The translations under genes were made by a program, and so were the position numbers. Positions 1-9,860 of a DNA stretch of 64,000 bases are shown here, piece after piece; position 1 is the first letter of the stretch, and each line of letters opens with the position of its first letter. The stretch is from JABDPF01 sp036351055 (GTDB taxonomy: Bacteria > Pseudomonadota > Gammaproteobacteria > Xanthomonadales > SZUA-36). Below the pieces are notes generated by a model, which searched no databases, was not told the origin of the DNA, and saw only the letters and a list, made by a program, of their open reading frames with translations. Where the stretch lies: NCBI GenBank assembly GCA_036351055.1, contig JAZBOH010000155.1, positions 46,211 through 110,210 of the forward strand, given 5' to 3'.

Positions 1-83
1 ACGGCAAACTCGAGCTGGACCCGGACCAGCGGGCGCTGAACCCGGTGCAGCCGGTTTACTGGAAAATCGCCGAGTGGGATTGA
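1..83 (+). CDS. 3' end of an unidentified protein upstream of dctQ
   Basis: The open frame enters the window from the left and reads 26 codons to the TGA at 81-83, ending in PVYWKIAEWD. The tail is hydrophilic, so it does not look like the membrane end of a DctM permease. Its stop overlaps the GTG start of the TRAP small permease by 10 nt, which suggests translational coupling. It could therefore be the substrate-binding component of the same TRAP system. That is inference from position only; too little sequence is visible to assign a family. Confidence 0.5.
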   Translation, partial: GKLELDPDQRALNPVQPVYWKIAEWD

Positions 84-610
84 GCCTGACAAGCATATTT
101 TCGCCGGACTCCGCGGCTCGCCTGGTCAGCCGCGTGGGCCGGTCGGTGGCCTGGCTGACCCTGCTGATGACGCTGATGACCTTCCTGGTCGTGGTGCTGC
201 GTTACGGTTTCAACGAGGGCTGGATCTGGATGCAGGAGAGCGTGACCTACCTGCACGCCACCGTGTTCATGGCGGCTGCCGCCTGGGCTTTCCAGACGGG
301 CGACCATGTGCGCGTGGATATCTTCTATCGGGAGGCATCCCCGGCGTACCGACACCGGGTCGATATCGCCGGCACACTGCTGTTCCTGCTGCCGTTCAGC
401 CTGTTTCTGCTCTACACCGGATGGGATTATGTCGCATCTTCCTGGGCAGTCAGGGAGACATCAGCCGAACCGGGCGGCCTGCCGCTGGTCTGGCTTTTGA
501 AGACCCTCGTCCTGGTGCTTCCGGTGTTGTTGCTGTTGCAATCCGGGGTGACCGTGGCGCAAAGCCTGGCGGGGCTTCGGGAAATCCGGGCACGAGCGCA
601 TGACGGATAA
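74..610 (+). CDS. TRAP transporter small permease (DctQ-like)
   Basis: The 178-residue protein has about four hydrophobic segments (near residues 23-45, 55-75, 95-118 and 138-162) and the DctQ-type stretch around WIWMQESVTYLHATVF, followed by a charged loop containing HVRVDIFY. DctQ proteins are the four-helix small subunit of tripartite ATP-independent periplasmic transporters, which import organic acids and similar solutes. The start is a GTG that overlaps the previous stop. The large permease dctM, which normally follows, is absent: the next gene is trmH, overlapping by 11 nt. DctM may lie upstream of the window or elsewhere. The substrate is unknown. Confidence 0.82.
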   Translation: MGLSLTSIFSPDSAARLVSRVGRSVAWLTLLMTLMTFLVVVLRYGFNEGWIWMQESVTYLHATVFMAAAAWAFQTGDHVRVDIFYREASPAYRHRVDIAGTLLFLLPFSLFLLYTGWDYVASSWAVRETSAEPGGLPLVWLLKTLVLVLPVLLLLQSGVTVAQSLAGLREIRARAHDG

Positions 611-1265
611 AAGGCGTGCCACCGTGGACGCCGTGCTGGCCCGCCGCCAGCCCGATCTCACCGTGCTGGCCGAGCGCCTGCACAAGCCACGCAACTTCTC
701 GGCGATCGTACGCACCTGCGATGCCGTGGGCGTCAACGAGGTGCACGCGGTTCCCGGCGAGGAGGGCTTGGCGATCCACTGGAACACGTCGCAGGGCGCT
801 GAAAAGTGGATGAACGTGCGCCCTCATGAAGACCTGGCGTCTGCCTGCCGGCACCTGCGCAAACGGGGCTTCCAACTGGTCGCTGCACACCTGTCGGACC
901 AGGCCCGCGACTACCGTGAAATCGACTACACCACGCCCACGGCCCTGGTCGTGGGAACCGAGTTGTTTGGCGTCAGCGAAGAGGCACTGGCCGAGTCGGA
1001 CTGCCAGGTGATGATTCCGATGAAAGGCATGACCCAATCGCTCAATGTATCCGTGGCTTGCGCCATCGTGTTGTACGAGGCGATGCGCCAGCGGGATGAG
1101 AAAGGCCTTTATGCCGAGAGCCGCCTGGATGGGGAAACCTGCCGTATCCAGCGCTTCGAATGGCTGCACCCGGTTGTGGCCCGGTTTTGCCGCGAACGAG
1201 GTCTGGAGTACCCGGAGATCGACGAGGCCGGTAACGTTACCGGCTCATTCCCCCGCAGCGCGTAA
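600..1265 (+). CDS. trmH: tRNA (guanosine(18)-2'-O)-methyltransferase TrmH
   Basis: A SPOUT-class methyltransferase of 221 residues, close to the usual TrmH length (about 230). Visible motifs are NFSAIVRTCDAVG near residue 32 (SpoU motif 1, with the catalytic Arg), ALVVGTELFGVS near residue 115 (motif 2) and IPMKGMTQSLNVSVA near residue 140 (motif 3, forming the knotted SAM site). The enzyme methylates the ribose of G18 in the D-loop of tRNAs. Its ATG lies inside the end of dctQ. Its 3' end runs 21 nt into the end of the convergent aroE gene. Confidence 0.92.
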   Translation: MTDKRRATVDAVLARRQPDLTVLAERLHKPRNFSAIVRTCDAVGVNEVHAVPGEEGLAIHWNTSQGAEKWMNVRPHEDLASACRHLRKRGFQLVAAHLSDQARDYREIDYTTPTALVVGTELFGVSEEALAESDCQVMIPMKGMTQSLNVSVACAIVLYEAMRQRDEKGLYAESRLDGETCRIQRFEWLHPVVARFCRERGLEYPEIDEAGNVTGSFPRSA

Positions 1266-2059
1266 GGCCTCCAACACCGTTACCGTATCGGCTTTTCTGC
1301 CTGTCCAGCTGCGAAAGGAGAGCGCGGCCTGCGCAACCAGCATGCCGAGACCGTCCGAGTAAACGATTCCCCGATGCCTGCACTGTTCCCTGAGCGGCTG
1401 CGAAGCGGCCCCGTAGTTCATGTCATAACACAGCCCCCCCGGCGCAAACAGGCTGGCGGGAATGTCCGGCGCTGCTCCGCCGTGGCCCTGGGAGGTTGCA
1501 TTGACCAGCAGGTCGAAGGGGCCCGCTTCGCTCATTGCATCCAGGCCGGCGCCGGTGACCGGCCCGAGGTCGGCATGGCGTTTGGCCAGTAGCTGAGCTC
1601 TTTCCACGCTGCGGTTAGCGACCAGGATGCTCTTGGGTTGCCGCTTCAACAAGGCGGCCAGCACGCCGCCAGCAGCACCGCCGGCACCCAGCAGGCAGAC
1701 CCGCCGCTCTCGGATTCGAATGCCGTTACCGTTTTCCAGGTCATCGACCAGGCCGCCGCCGTCCGTGTTGTCGGCGTACCATTCCCCGGTATCGAACACC
1801 AGGGTATTGGCGGCTTCCGCCCGTCTGGCGTTTTCGCTGCCGCGGGTGGCTAGTTTCCAGGCATCGTATTTGAACGGTACCGTGATATTGCAGCCCCTCG
1901 CGCCGCTGTCCGCCAATTCCCGTACCTGGGCGGCAAAATTCTCCCGCGTGGCTTCGATGGCAGTGTATTCAACCGGCAGCGCGAATTGCCCGGCGAACAT
2001 CCGGTGAATACGCGGCGAAAGCGATTTCGATACGTACTGACCGAAAACCGCCAGGTGGA

Positions 2060-2081
<22 letters not shown>
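1245..2081 (-). CDS. aroE: Shikimate dehydrogenase (NADP+)
   Basis: This 278-residue protein reduces 3-dehydroshikimate to shikimate with NADPH, the fourth step of aromatic amino acid biosynthesis. The N-terminal substrate domain has SKSLSPRIH near residue 18 (shikimate-binding serines), NITVPFK with the catalytic Lys at about residue 71, and the paired Asp in NTDGGG (about residue 107). The Rossmann nucleotide loop GAGGAAGG follows at 132-139. LVAQAALSF near the C terminus supplies the conserved Gln. It starts 22 nt inside the 3' end of hemB, so the two are probably coupled, and it ends convergently inside trmH. Confidence 0.95.
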
Positions 2082-3055
<974 letters not shown>

Positions 3056-3086
3056 ATTTTGTATCCTGTGAAAATCTGTGTGAATT

Positions 3087-3704
3087 CTATCCTGCTACGG
3101 GGAAGTCGTACCATCGGTTCAGCTGCTCGATCAGCCGTTCCATTCCTTCGCGGCTCTTGGCGGAAAACACCTGGGCCGTGCTGCCCGGGGGCAGCGAATT
3201 ACGGAGTTTGTGCAGGGCGGCCTGGGCCGGCCCGCGTTTCAATTTGTCGGCCTTGGTCAGCAATACGTGGCAGGGAATCCCGGAGGCGGAACACCAGGCC
3301 AGCATCTGCTCGTCAAACGGCTTCATCGGGTGACGGGCGTCCATGACCAGCACCACGCCGCGCAGGCACTGGCGGCTGTCGAAATATTGCTGCATGACCT
3401 GCTTCCAGTGGGTCCTGAGCTTTTCCGGCACCTTGGCGTAGCCGTATCCGGGCAGGTCCGCGATGCGCCGTTGCTCGTCGAGGTCGAAGATCACGATCTG
3501 CTGTGTGCGGCCGGGTGTTTTGCTCGTCCTCGCCAATGCTTTCTGGTCGGTCAGTGTGTTGATGGCGCTGGACTTTCCGGCATTCGAGCGGCCCGCAAAA
3601 GCGACTTCGTAACCGGTGTCCGCGGGCAGTTGTCTCAACTGGTGCGCGCTGACGGCGTAAGTTGCCGAGCGGTAAGGGTTGTGTTTTCTGCCAGTAGATG
3701 TCAT
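3087..3704 (-). CDS. engB: Ribosome biogenesis GTPase EngB/YihA (YsxC)
   Basis: A small TrmE-Era-EngA-like GTPase of 205 residues, the normal length. The nucleotide-binding motifs are G1 GRSNAGKSS at residues 38-46, G3 DLPGYGYA, G4 TKADK and G5 SAKS. Members are needed for assembly of the large ribosomal subunit. The gene is divergent from cytochrome c4, with about 100 nt between them, an order conserved in Pseudomonas and relatives. It sits just upstream of hemB on the same strand (31 nt gap). Confidence 0.95.
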   Translation of the reverse strand: MTSTGRKHNPYRSATYAVSAHQLRQLPADTGYEVAFAGRSNAGKSSAINTLTDQKALARTSKTPGRTQQIVIFDLDEQRRIADLPGYGYAKVPEKLRTHWKQVMQQYFDSRQCLRGVVLVMDARHPMKPFDEQMLAWCSASGIPCHVLLTKADKLKRGPAQAALHKLRNSLPPGSTAQVFSAKSREGMERLIEQLNRWYDFPVAG

Positions 3705-3806
3705 CTCATTGCCTGTATATGCTGGAACGCGGCCGTCGAAACCGCGATAATACCTCGTTTATTCTAGCTTGATTACCATAACGATCAGTTTCTGGGAGAT
3801 TGGAAA

Positions 3807-4433
3807 ATGAGTTTAATGCTCCGGGCCGCCGTCGGTTTACTGTTGCTCGTCAGCCTGCCGCTTTTCGCCAAGGGCGATCCCGTGGCGGGCCAGGCCAAGT
3901 CGGCCATATGTGCTGCCTGTCATGGAATGGATGGAAACAGCACGGTGCCTACCTGGCCCAAGCTGGCTGGCCAGCATGAAAAATACATGGTGCGACAAGT
4001 CACCTTGATCAAGGCTGGCGCCCGCATGGTTCCCGAGATGGCAGGCATCGTTCCGGGTCTCAGCGAGCAGGATATCGAGGATATTTCCGCCTTTTTCGCA
4101 TCCCAGGTCAATAACGGCGGCGTGGCTGACGAATCGATGATTGAAGTCGGCGAGCGTATCTACCGTGCCGGAAATGCCGAGTCCGGCGTTCCTGCCTGCA
4201 TGGCGTGCCACGGCCCTGCCGGCGAGGGCAATCCCCTGGCCGGCTACCCGGCGCTGGCAGGTCAGCACTCGGTCTACACCAGCAAGGCGCTGACCCAGTT
4301 TCGCGCAGGTGAAAACTGGGGAGAGAAAGATGCACCGAGCCAGGTCATGAACGGATCAGCCGCAGAGCTGACCGACGAAGAAATCGCGGCCGTTGCGAGC
4401 TACATCCAGGGCCTGCACCTGGCCACGGAATGA
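3807..4433 (+). CDS. Diheme cytochrome c4
   Basis: The 208-residue precursor has a signal peptide ending near residue 22 and two similar cytochrome c domains. The heme sites are CAACH at 35-39 and CMACH at 131-135. Candidate axial methionines are in the MVPEMAG stretch and in QVMNGSA. Cytochrome c4 is a periplasmic, membrane-associated electron carrier, generally feeding terminal oxidases or nitrite-reducing enzymes. A GGGAG ribosome site precedes the ATG. The following dsbA and EEP genes keep the classic cc4-dsbA-endonuclease order. Confidence 0.93.
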   Translation: MSLMLRAAVGLLLLVSLPLFAKGDPVAGQAKSAICAACHGMDGNSTVPTWPKLAGQHEKYMVRQVTLIKAGARMVPEMAGIVPGLSEQDIEDISAFFASQVNNGGVADESMIEVGERIYRAGNAESGVPACMACHGPAGEGNPLAGYPALAGQHSVYTSKALTQFRAGENWGEKDAPSQVMNGSAAELTDEEIAAVASYIQGLHLATE

Positions 4434-4500
4434 ACTGTAGGTTCCAAACAGGGTCACTAAAAAGACCCCATAACGAGACTGGATTACCGGAGAGTAAATT

Positions 4501-5181
4501 ATGACGGGAAGAAAAATCCTGCTGGCGCCCATGCTGGGCGCGTTCCTGCTGCTGTTTACAGGCGCTGCGCTGGCACAGGGCAAGGGCCTGGTTCCATACC
4601 AGGAAGGGCTGCACTATTTCAAGATTGAACAGGCTTCTGCGCTCAAGGGCGACAAGGTCGAGGTGCTTGAACTGTTCAGTTACCTGTGCAACCACTGCAA
4701 TACGTTTGAGCCCTACGTGAACAGCTGGGTTGAGCGCAAACCGGACTATGTTGATTTCCGCAGGGTGCCGGTCGTGTTCGGGCGCGGTTCCTGGGAGCTT
4801 TACGCACGCGCTTACGCCACCGCGGAAATCATGAACTTGCCGGAAGAGGTACATATGGCGATGATGGACCGCTTGTGGAAAGATCGGAAGATCATGCGCA
4901 GCCTGGACGAGATCGCCGATTTTTATGTCCAGTTTGGCGCGGACAAAGAAAAATTTCTTTCGACCGCCCAGTCGTTTGCTGTAGACGGTAAAATTCGCAA
5001 GGATCAGCAGTTGGTCCGGGAATACGGAATTACCGGTACGCCATCGATTGTCGTTAACGGCAAGTACCGCGTCACCGGTTCATCGGCGCTGCCGAGCTTC
5101 GACGCCATGCTCGACCTGGTTGATTACCTGGTGGGCATCGAGAAGGCCGCCCTGTTGAGCAACAGTGTCGCAGCCGAGTGA
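4501..5181 (+). CDS. dsbA: Thiol:disulfide interchange protein DsbA, CNHC active site
   Basis: A 226-residue periplasmic oxidoreductase with a signal peptide cleaved after about residue 25 (GAALAQ). The thioredoxin-like fold is recognised from LELFSYLCNHCNTFEP near residue 56 and the cis-Pro loop GTPSIVVNGKY near the C terminus. The redox motif is C63-N-H-C66; the standard DsbA motif is CPHC, so the residue after the first Cys is changed. That position tunes the pKa and redox potential of the nucleophilic Cys. DsbA introduces disulfides into exported proteins such as the neighbouring cytochrome. The 3' end overlaps the next gene by 17 nt. Confidence 0.92.
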   Translation: MTGRKILLAPMLGAFLLLFTGAALAQGKGLVPYQEGLHYFKIEQASALKGDKVEVLELFSYLCNHCNTFEPYVNSWVERKPDYVDFRRVPVVFGRGSWELYARAYATAEIMNLPEEVHMAMMDRLWKDRKIMRSLDEIADFYVQFGADKEKFLSTAQSFAVDGKIRKDQQLVREYGITGTPSIVVNGKYRVTGSSALPSFDAMLDLVDYLVGIEKAALLSNSVAAE

Positions 5182-5992
5182 AGTTTCCCAGCCCCAGAAA
5201 ATTCGCCTGCTGAGCTTCAACATACAGGCGGGCACTTCGACGGCCCGCTACCATCACTACGTAACGCATAGCTGGCGGCAGGTCCTGCCGCACAGCCAGC
5301 GCGTGGAAAACCTGGATGCGATCGCCGATTTCGCTGCGCCATTCGACATGATCGCCTTGCAGGAAGTGGATTCCGGCAGTCTGCGTTCCGGTTTCATCAA
5401 CCAATCCAAGTACCTGGCGACCCACGCCGCCATGCCGTTCTGGTGCCACCAGTCCAACCGCAAGGTCGGCACCGTGGCCTATGCCGGAAATGGTTTTCTC
5501 AGTCGTTTCGAGCCTGATGCGGTCGAGGAACACCGCCTGCCGGGCGTGATACCCGGGCGCGGGACCCTGCTGGTGCGTTATGGCCAGGGGCTCGAAGGGC
5601 TAGATATTGCGGTCGTTCACCTGGCGCTGGGTAAACGGGCAAGAGCGCAGCAGTTGAAATTCCTTTCACGGAAACTCGACAGCGGGCGCAATCTCGTCGT
5701 GATGGGCGATTTCAATACGGCGGCCGATTCACCCTCGGTGCGGGATTTTTGCGAAACCATGGCGTTATGCGCACCGACGCACGGCATGGCCAGTTTTCCC
5801 TCATGGCAACCGCAGCGCGCCATCGATCATATCCTGGTCAGTGAATCTTTGAAGGTTGGAACGGCCGAGGTCTTTGACCTTGCCTTCTCGGACCATTGCC
5901 CGGTAGCCGTGGAAATCGAACTTCCCGAGCACTTGCAACTGGCGGAAGCCACCAAGCCGATCGTCACCGTGGAGAGCGGTGGCTGGATCTAG
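5165..5992 (+). CDS. Endonuclease/exonuclease/phosphatase family hydrolase
   Basis: A 275-residue DNase I-like (EEP) protein without a signal peptide. It carries the four conserved blocks: LLSFNIQAGT near the N terminus (metal Asn), ALQEVDSG (metal Glu), VVMGDFNTAADSP (catalytic Asp/Asn) and FSDHCPVAVEI (catalytic His). EEP enzymes cleave phosphodiesters or phosphomonoesters of nucleic acids, inositides or lipids. The substrate here is not evident. It starts at a GTG inside dsbA and is probably co-translated with it. This order recurs in pseudomonads. The 3' end overlaps the convergent TauE-like gene by 4 nt. Confidence 0.85.
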   Translation: MSQPSEVSQPQKIRLLSFNIQAGTSTARYHHYVTHSWRQVLPHSQRVENLDAIADFAAPFDMIALQEVDSGSLRSGFINQSKYLATHAAMPFWCHQSNRKVGTVAYAGNGFLSRFEPDAVEEHRLPGVIPGRGTLLVRYGQGLEGLDIAVVHLALGKRARAQQLKFLSRKLDSGRNLVVMGDFNTAADSPSVRDFCETMALCAPTHGMASFPSWQPQRAIDHILVSESLKVGTAEVFDLAFSDHCPVAVEIELPEHLQLAEATKPIVTVESGGWI

Positions 5993-6774
5993 AAGCCGGC
6001 CAGCATCCTCAGTCCCACCAGAACCAGGAAGCCACCGAAAAAGCGCCGTACGGTCAGGGCGGGCAGACGGTGCACCGTTGCCGCCCCCAGCGGGGCGGAA
6101 AGGGCACTGGCCACCGCGATACCTGCGAAAGCCGGCAGGTGGATATATCCCAGTGCGCCCTGCGGCGTTTCACCGCCCAGGCCGAGCAACAGGAAGGAAA
6201 AGGTGCCGGCAATCGCGATGGGGTAGCCGCAGGCCGCCGATGTGGCCACGGCGTTCTGTGCGTTCACACCGTGCCATAGTTGCCACGGCCCCATCAGGGC
6301 GCCGCCGCCGATACCAATCAGGCTGGAAACCGATCCGATCACCAGGCCGACCGCGCTGACAGCAGGTTGGCCCGGAAGCGGCTTTTCGCCCTCGGGTTTG
6401 CGGCCCAGCAGGAGTTGCAAGCCGGCCAGCATGGCAAACACACCGACGACCCGCACCAGGGCTTCCGGTTCCAGGCAGTCCGCAACCAAGGCGCCCAGCA
6501 CGGCCCCGATCAGCAACCCCGGGGCCAGCGAGCGCACCAGGGGCCACCGGATGGCCTGTTTTCTGTGGTGGGCCGTGATGGAGCTGAGCGAGGTGATGAG
6601 CATGGTTGCCAGCGAAGTGCCGACCGCCATGTGGATGGCCCAGGGCGAGGTAGCCGGGTCCTGGAGAAAAATGAACGTCAGTGCGGGTACGACAACAAAA
6701 CCACCGCCTATGCCGAGGAAACCAGCCAGGTACCCGGCCAGTAATCCAATAGCCAGGAATTCAATCAATAACAT
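5989..6774 (-). CDS. TauE/SafE family sulfite/anion exporter (membrane permease)
   Basis: The 261-residue protein is almost entirely hydrophobic, with about eight predicted transmembrane helices in two homologous halves. Each half opens with the family glycine motif: GFLGIGGGFVVVP near residue 18 and SSLIGIGGGALMG near residue 152. Family members export sulfite, sulfoacetate or related anions, and many are uncharacterised. The gene is a single transcription unit divergent from the lytic transglycosylase. Substrate specificity cannot be read from the sequence. Confidence 0.85.
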   Translation of the reverse strand: MLLIEFLAIGLLAGYLAGFLGIGGGFVVVPALTFIFLQDPATSPWAIHMAVGTSLATMLITSLSSITAHHRKQAIRWPLVRSLAPGLLIGAVLGALVADCLEPEALVRVVGVFAMLAGLQLLLGRKPEGEKPLPGQPAVSAVGLVIGSVSSLIGIGGGALMGPWQLWHGVNAQNAVATSAACGYPIAIAGTFSFLLLGLGGETPQGALGYIHLPAFAGIAVASALSAPLGAATVHRLPALTVRRFFGGFLVLVGLRMLAGF

Positions 6775-6826
6775 ATCTGTCCGGTCGCCCCTTGCCGATG
6801 CCGGGTCATTTTCTTATTCTGTTGTG

Positions 6827-8884
6827 GTGTCTCTTCCATTTTCCCATCTGGCGACCGTTCCGCTTGCAACGTGCGGTGGATTCAGCGAGTTTACCTTTCA
6901 GCGCTGCCTGCTGACAGCCCTGTTGGCGCTCTGCTGCCTGTTTTCACCCCCGGTGCGGGCGGCTGACGATCCCCTCGTAGCTGAGCGCGGGGCCTTTACA
7001 GAAGCATGGAGGGCGGCAGGCCAGGGCGACCGGGATACCTTTGAAAAGGCCATGTCCGGTCTGCAGGACTACCTGTTGTATCCCTACCTGCAGTATGAGG
7101 ACCTGCGTCACCGGCGCACCCAGGTCAGCGCCATTGAGATGTCGGCCTTTCTCGAAAAGCATGCTGACTGGGCGTTCACCGCGGGACTGGAAAAAGCCTG
7201 GTTGCGAAGCCTTGGCAGGCAGGGCCGGTGGGATGCCCTGCTGCAGTACGGAGCGCTGTCGAAAGATACCGAGGTACGTTGCTACCTCGCGCAGGCAAGA
7301 ATCAGGCTCGGACAGGCGGACGGATTGTTGCCCGTCGCGCAGCAACTCTGGACCGCTGGAAAATCCCAGCCCGACGCCTGTGACCCGGTGTTTGCCTGGT
7401 TGAAAACAGAGGGCGGAATCACCAGCGGACTTGCCTGGGAACGGGTGCGCCTGGCGATGGCGGCCCGGGAACGGAACCTGGCGCGTTATGTGGCCCGCTA
7501 CCTGGACCAGGACGGGCAGGTGTGGGCGGACCGCTGGCAAAAGCAGGATCGCGGGGGCTACCGGCAATTGCAGCAGGCGCACCAGTGGCCGGACACGGAA
7601 AAAGCCTGGCAGATCTCGGAATACGGCCTGCGCAGGCTGGCCCGCAACGATCCGGACCGGGCCTGGGAAATTTTCAGGATTCTTGACGAAAAGCTGTCCT
7701 GGCCCAGCGACAACCGGGGTGGAATCCTGGTGGAACTGGCTTTGTGGTCGGCAGTGAACCGTTCTGTTCTTACCACTGAACGAATGCAGGCTGTTCCCGA
7801 CGAGTACCGCGACGACCGCCTGTTCGAGTGGTGGGTGCGAACCGGGCTGGCGCAGGCCGACTGGGCTGCCGTGGTCGAAACGATTGGCAACATGTCACCG
7901 CAAGCCAGGGATGATTCACGATGGCGTTACTGGGATGCGCGGGCGCGCCTGGAGGCGGGCCAGACAGAAGAAGCACAGGCGCGGCTGGCAAGCCTGGCGC
8001 TGAGGGCTAATTATTATGGTTTTCTCGCGGCGGACCTGCTGGGCCTGGATTACACCATTTGCCCTGAGCAGCCACGTCTTTCAGACGGAGCGGTCGCGGC
8101 AGTCGAAGCACAAGAGGGTTTCGATCGCGCACTGGAACTGCGGCGGGTGGGGCTCAGCAACTGGGCGCGCAGTGAATGGAAGCTCGCCATGCGCGGATTT
8201 GAAAATGCCGAACTACGCGCTGTCGCGGCACTGGCGACCCGGGAAAACTGGCCTGACATGGCCATTGTTGCGCTGGGAAACAGCGGAGACCTGCGTTGGT
8301 ACGAGTGGCGCTTCCCCCTGGGGTACGCGCCGCTGGTGCAGGCCAACACGGGGCCGAAGAACCTCGACCCCTCCTGGGTCATGGGCTTGATGCGTTCTGA
8401 AAGCGCCCTGGCGGCTGACGCCATATCGCATGCCGGGGCACGCGGCCTGATGCAAATCACCCCGCATACGGCTACCCAGTTGGCGCGGCGCCACTCCCTT
8501 GCCTACAGCGGTCGTGCGCAATTGTTCGATGCGGAAACGAACGTTTTGTTCGGAACGACCTACCTGAGGGACCTGATGGACCGGTTCGGCGGGAACCCGG
8601 TATTGGTTTCAGCGGCCTACAATGCGGGTCCAAATGCTGTCGACCGCTGGATCAGCGATGGGTACACTGGTGATCCGGCCGTCTGGATCGACACATTACC
8701 GTACTTCGAAACCCGTGATTACATTCCGCGGGTGCTCGCCTTTTCCACGATCTACGAATGGCGGTTCGGGCAGGGGATGAAACGGATCTCGCAGCGCATG
8801 CTGCCCATTGGCCCGGACCCCGCCGGAGTGCGCGGCGTGCCGAGGCAAGACGTCGACGTGGTCTGTGCACTGGCCGCGCCCTAG
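6827..8884 (+). CDS. slt: Soluble lytic murein transglycosylase (Slt70-like)
   Basis: Cuts the MurNAc-GlcNAc bond of peptidoglycan with formation of 1,6-anhydroMurNAc in the periplasm. A signal peptide (RCLLTALLALCCLF) ends before ADDP at about 6962, leaving a mature protein of roughly 640 residues, as in E. coli Slt70. A long alpha-superhelical region precedes the C-terminal SLT domain, which shows MRSESAL (catalytic Glu, codon at 8399), GLMQITPHTA and SAAYNAGP. The frame stays open far upstream, so the exact start is uncertain. The GTG at 6827 is used here because it gives a plausible leader; no strong ribosome site is visible. Confidence 0.88.
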   Translation: MSLPFSHLATVPLATCGGFSEFTFQRCLLTALLALCCLFSPPVRAADDPLVAERGAFTEAWRAAGQGDRDTFEKAMSGLQDYLLYPYLQYEDLRHRRTQVSAIEMSAFLEKHADWAFTAGLEKAWLRSLGRQGRWDALLQYGALSKDTEVRCYLAQARIRLGQADGLLPVAQQLWTAGKSQPDACDPVFAWLKTEGGITSGLAWERVRLAMAARERNLARYVARYLDQDGQVWADRWQKQDRGGYRQLQQAHQWPDTEKAWQISEYGLRRLARNDPDRAWEIFRILDEKLSWPSDNRGGILVELALWSAVNRSVLTTERMQAVPDEYRDDRLFEWWVRTGLAQADWAAVVETIGNMSPQARDDSRWRYWDARARLEAGQTEEAQARLASLALRANYYGFLAADLLGLDYTICPEQPRLSDGAVAAVEAQEGFDRALELRRVGLSNWARSEWKLAMRGFENAELRAVAALATRENWPDMAIVALGNSGDLRWYEWRFPLGYAPLVQANTGPKNLDPSWVMGLMRSESALAADAISHAGARGLMQITPHTATQLARRHSLAYSGRAQLFDAETNVLFGTTYLRDLMDRFGGNPVLVSAAYNAGPNAVDRWISDGYTGDPAVWIDTLPYFETRDYIPRVLAFSTIYEWRFGQGMKRISQRMLPIGPDPAGVRGVPRQDVDVVCALAAP

Positions 8885-8920
8885 CGGAGTATCCAAATGA
8901 GCAAGCTGAAGGAGTAAACC

Positions 8921-9859
8921 ATGCGAATCGTGTTAGTGGGAGCAAGCGGCTTTCTCGGACATCATGTTTTGCCACAACTTTCTGCAGCAGGCCATGACTG
9001 CCTGGTTCTCTCGCGGTACCGTCCGGGTTGCCGCGACCTGACCGTGTTGCCGGGGGTGACCGTGCGGCAGCTCAGGAACTGGAGTCCGGACTCCATCGCA
9101 AGGCAACTGTCCGGTGCAAACGCCGTGATCAGCATGGCGGGCATTCTTAACGAAAAAGGCCGCAAGGGCGATGGCTTCCGCAAGGTCCACGTAGAACTGG
9201 TCGAGAACATCGTGGCCGCCTGCAGGGAGACGGGCACCAGGCGCTTTCTGCATATCAGCGCGCTGGGTGCGGGCAAGGGGACGAGCCATTACCTGCAAAG
9301 CAAGGGCGCGGCCGAAACTTTTCTGCGCTCAAGCACAGATATCGATGAAACCATCATCCAGCCCTCGGTCATATTCGGCCAGGGCGATGCATTTTTTAAC
9401 CGCTTCGCCTCGTTGCTGAAGGTCATGCCTTTCATGCCGCTGGCCTGCGCAGATGCCCGCATGCAGCCCGTGTGGGCCGGTGACGTGGCCGCGGTGATCG
9501 TGGCCTCGCTGGCCGACCCGGCGACCGTGGGGCAAACCCTGGTGACGGTTGGTCCGCACGAGTACAGTCTCCAGGAGTTGGTCGAATTCACCGCGGATGT
9601 GGCCGGGTTGAAGAGGCGTGTCGTTGCTCTTCCCGATTGGCTGGCGCGGATCCAGGCGGGCGTAATGGACTTTGTTCCCGGCAAACCCTTCTCCAGCGAC
9701 AACTACCGCTCCCTGCAGACACCAAACACCAGTGAAGAAAACTGCCTGTGGCGCTTCGGCATCCAGCCACGTTCGATCGAGAGCGTGGTGCCCGATTACC
9801 TCGGCCATGGGAAACACCAGAAGCGGCTGGATCAATGCCGTCGCTGGGTGAACCGCTGA
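8921..9859 (+). CDS. NDUFA9-like NAD(P)-binding protein (atypical SDR)
   Basis: A 312-residue atypical short-chain dehydrogenase. The dinucleotide loop GASGFLGHH is at residues 8-16. The protein has the usual order of the complex I NDUFA9/39 kDa family: NEKGRKGDGFRKVH, RFLHISALGAG, a degenerate YLQSKGAAE active-site segment and QPSVIFGQGDAFFNRF. Bacterial members are predicted NAD(P)-binding proteins of unknown reaction, sometimes called sugar or nucleoside-diphosphate epimerases. GGAG precedes the ATG. The gene ends 1 nt before cca. A homologue of a complex I assembly factor (MidA/NDUFAF7) lies on the other side of cca. Confidence 0.82.
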   Translation: MRIVLVGASGFLGHHVLPQLSAAGHDCLVLSRYRPGCRDLTVLPGVTVRQLRNWSPDSIARQLSGANAVISMAGILNEKGRKGDGFRKVHVELVENIVAACRETGTRRFLHISALGAGKGTSHYLQSKGAAETFLRSSTDIDETIIQPSVIFGQGDAFFNRFASLLKVMPFMPLACADARMQPVWAGDVAAVIVASLADPATVGQTLVTVGPHEYSLQELVEFTADVAGLKRRVVALPDWLARIQAGVMDFVPGKPFSSDNYRSLQTPNTSEENCLWRFGIQPRSIESVVPDYLGHGKHQKRLDQCRRWVNR

Positions 9860-9860
9860 C

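Noticed and set aside
4450..4480. GGGTC-ACTAAAAA-GACCC between cytochrome c4 and dsbA as another repeat copy
   Set aside because: Only a 5-bp stem and it lacks the GGGGTCAGAGTAA core; too weak to call.
6242..6826. N-terminal extension of the lytic transglycosylase frame
   Set aside because: The extension is antisense to the TauE/SafE gene and is compositionally unlike a leader. The signal peptide begins after it.
8897..8917. Tiny open frame ATG AGC AAG CTG AAG GAG TAA before the NDUFA9-like gene
   Set aside because: Its GGAG is simply the ribosome site of the following gene; six codons give no evidence for a leader peptide.
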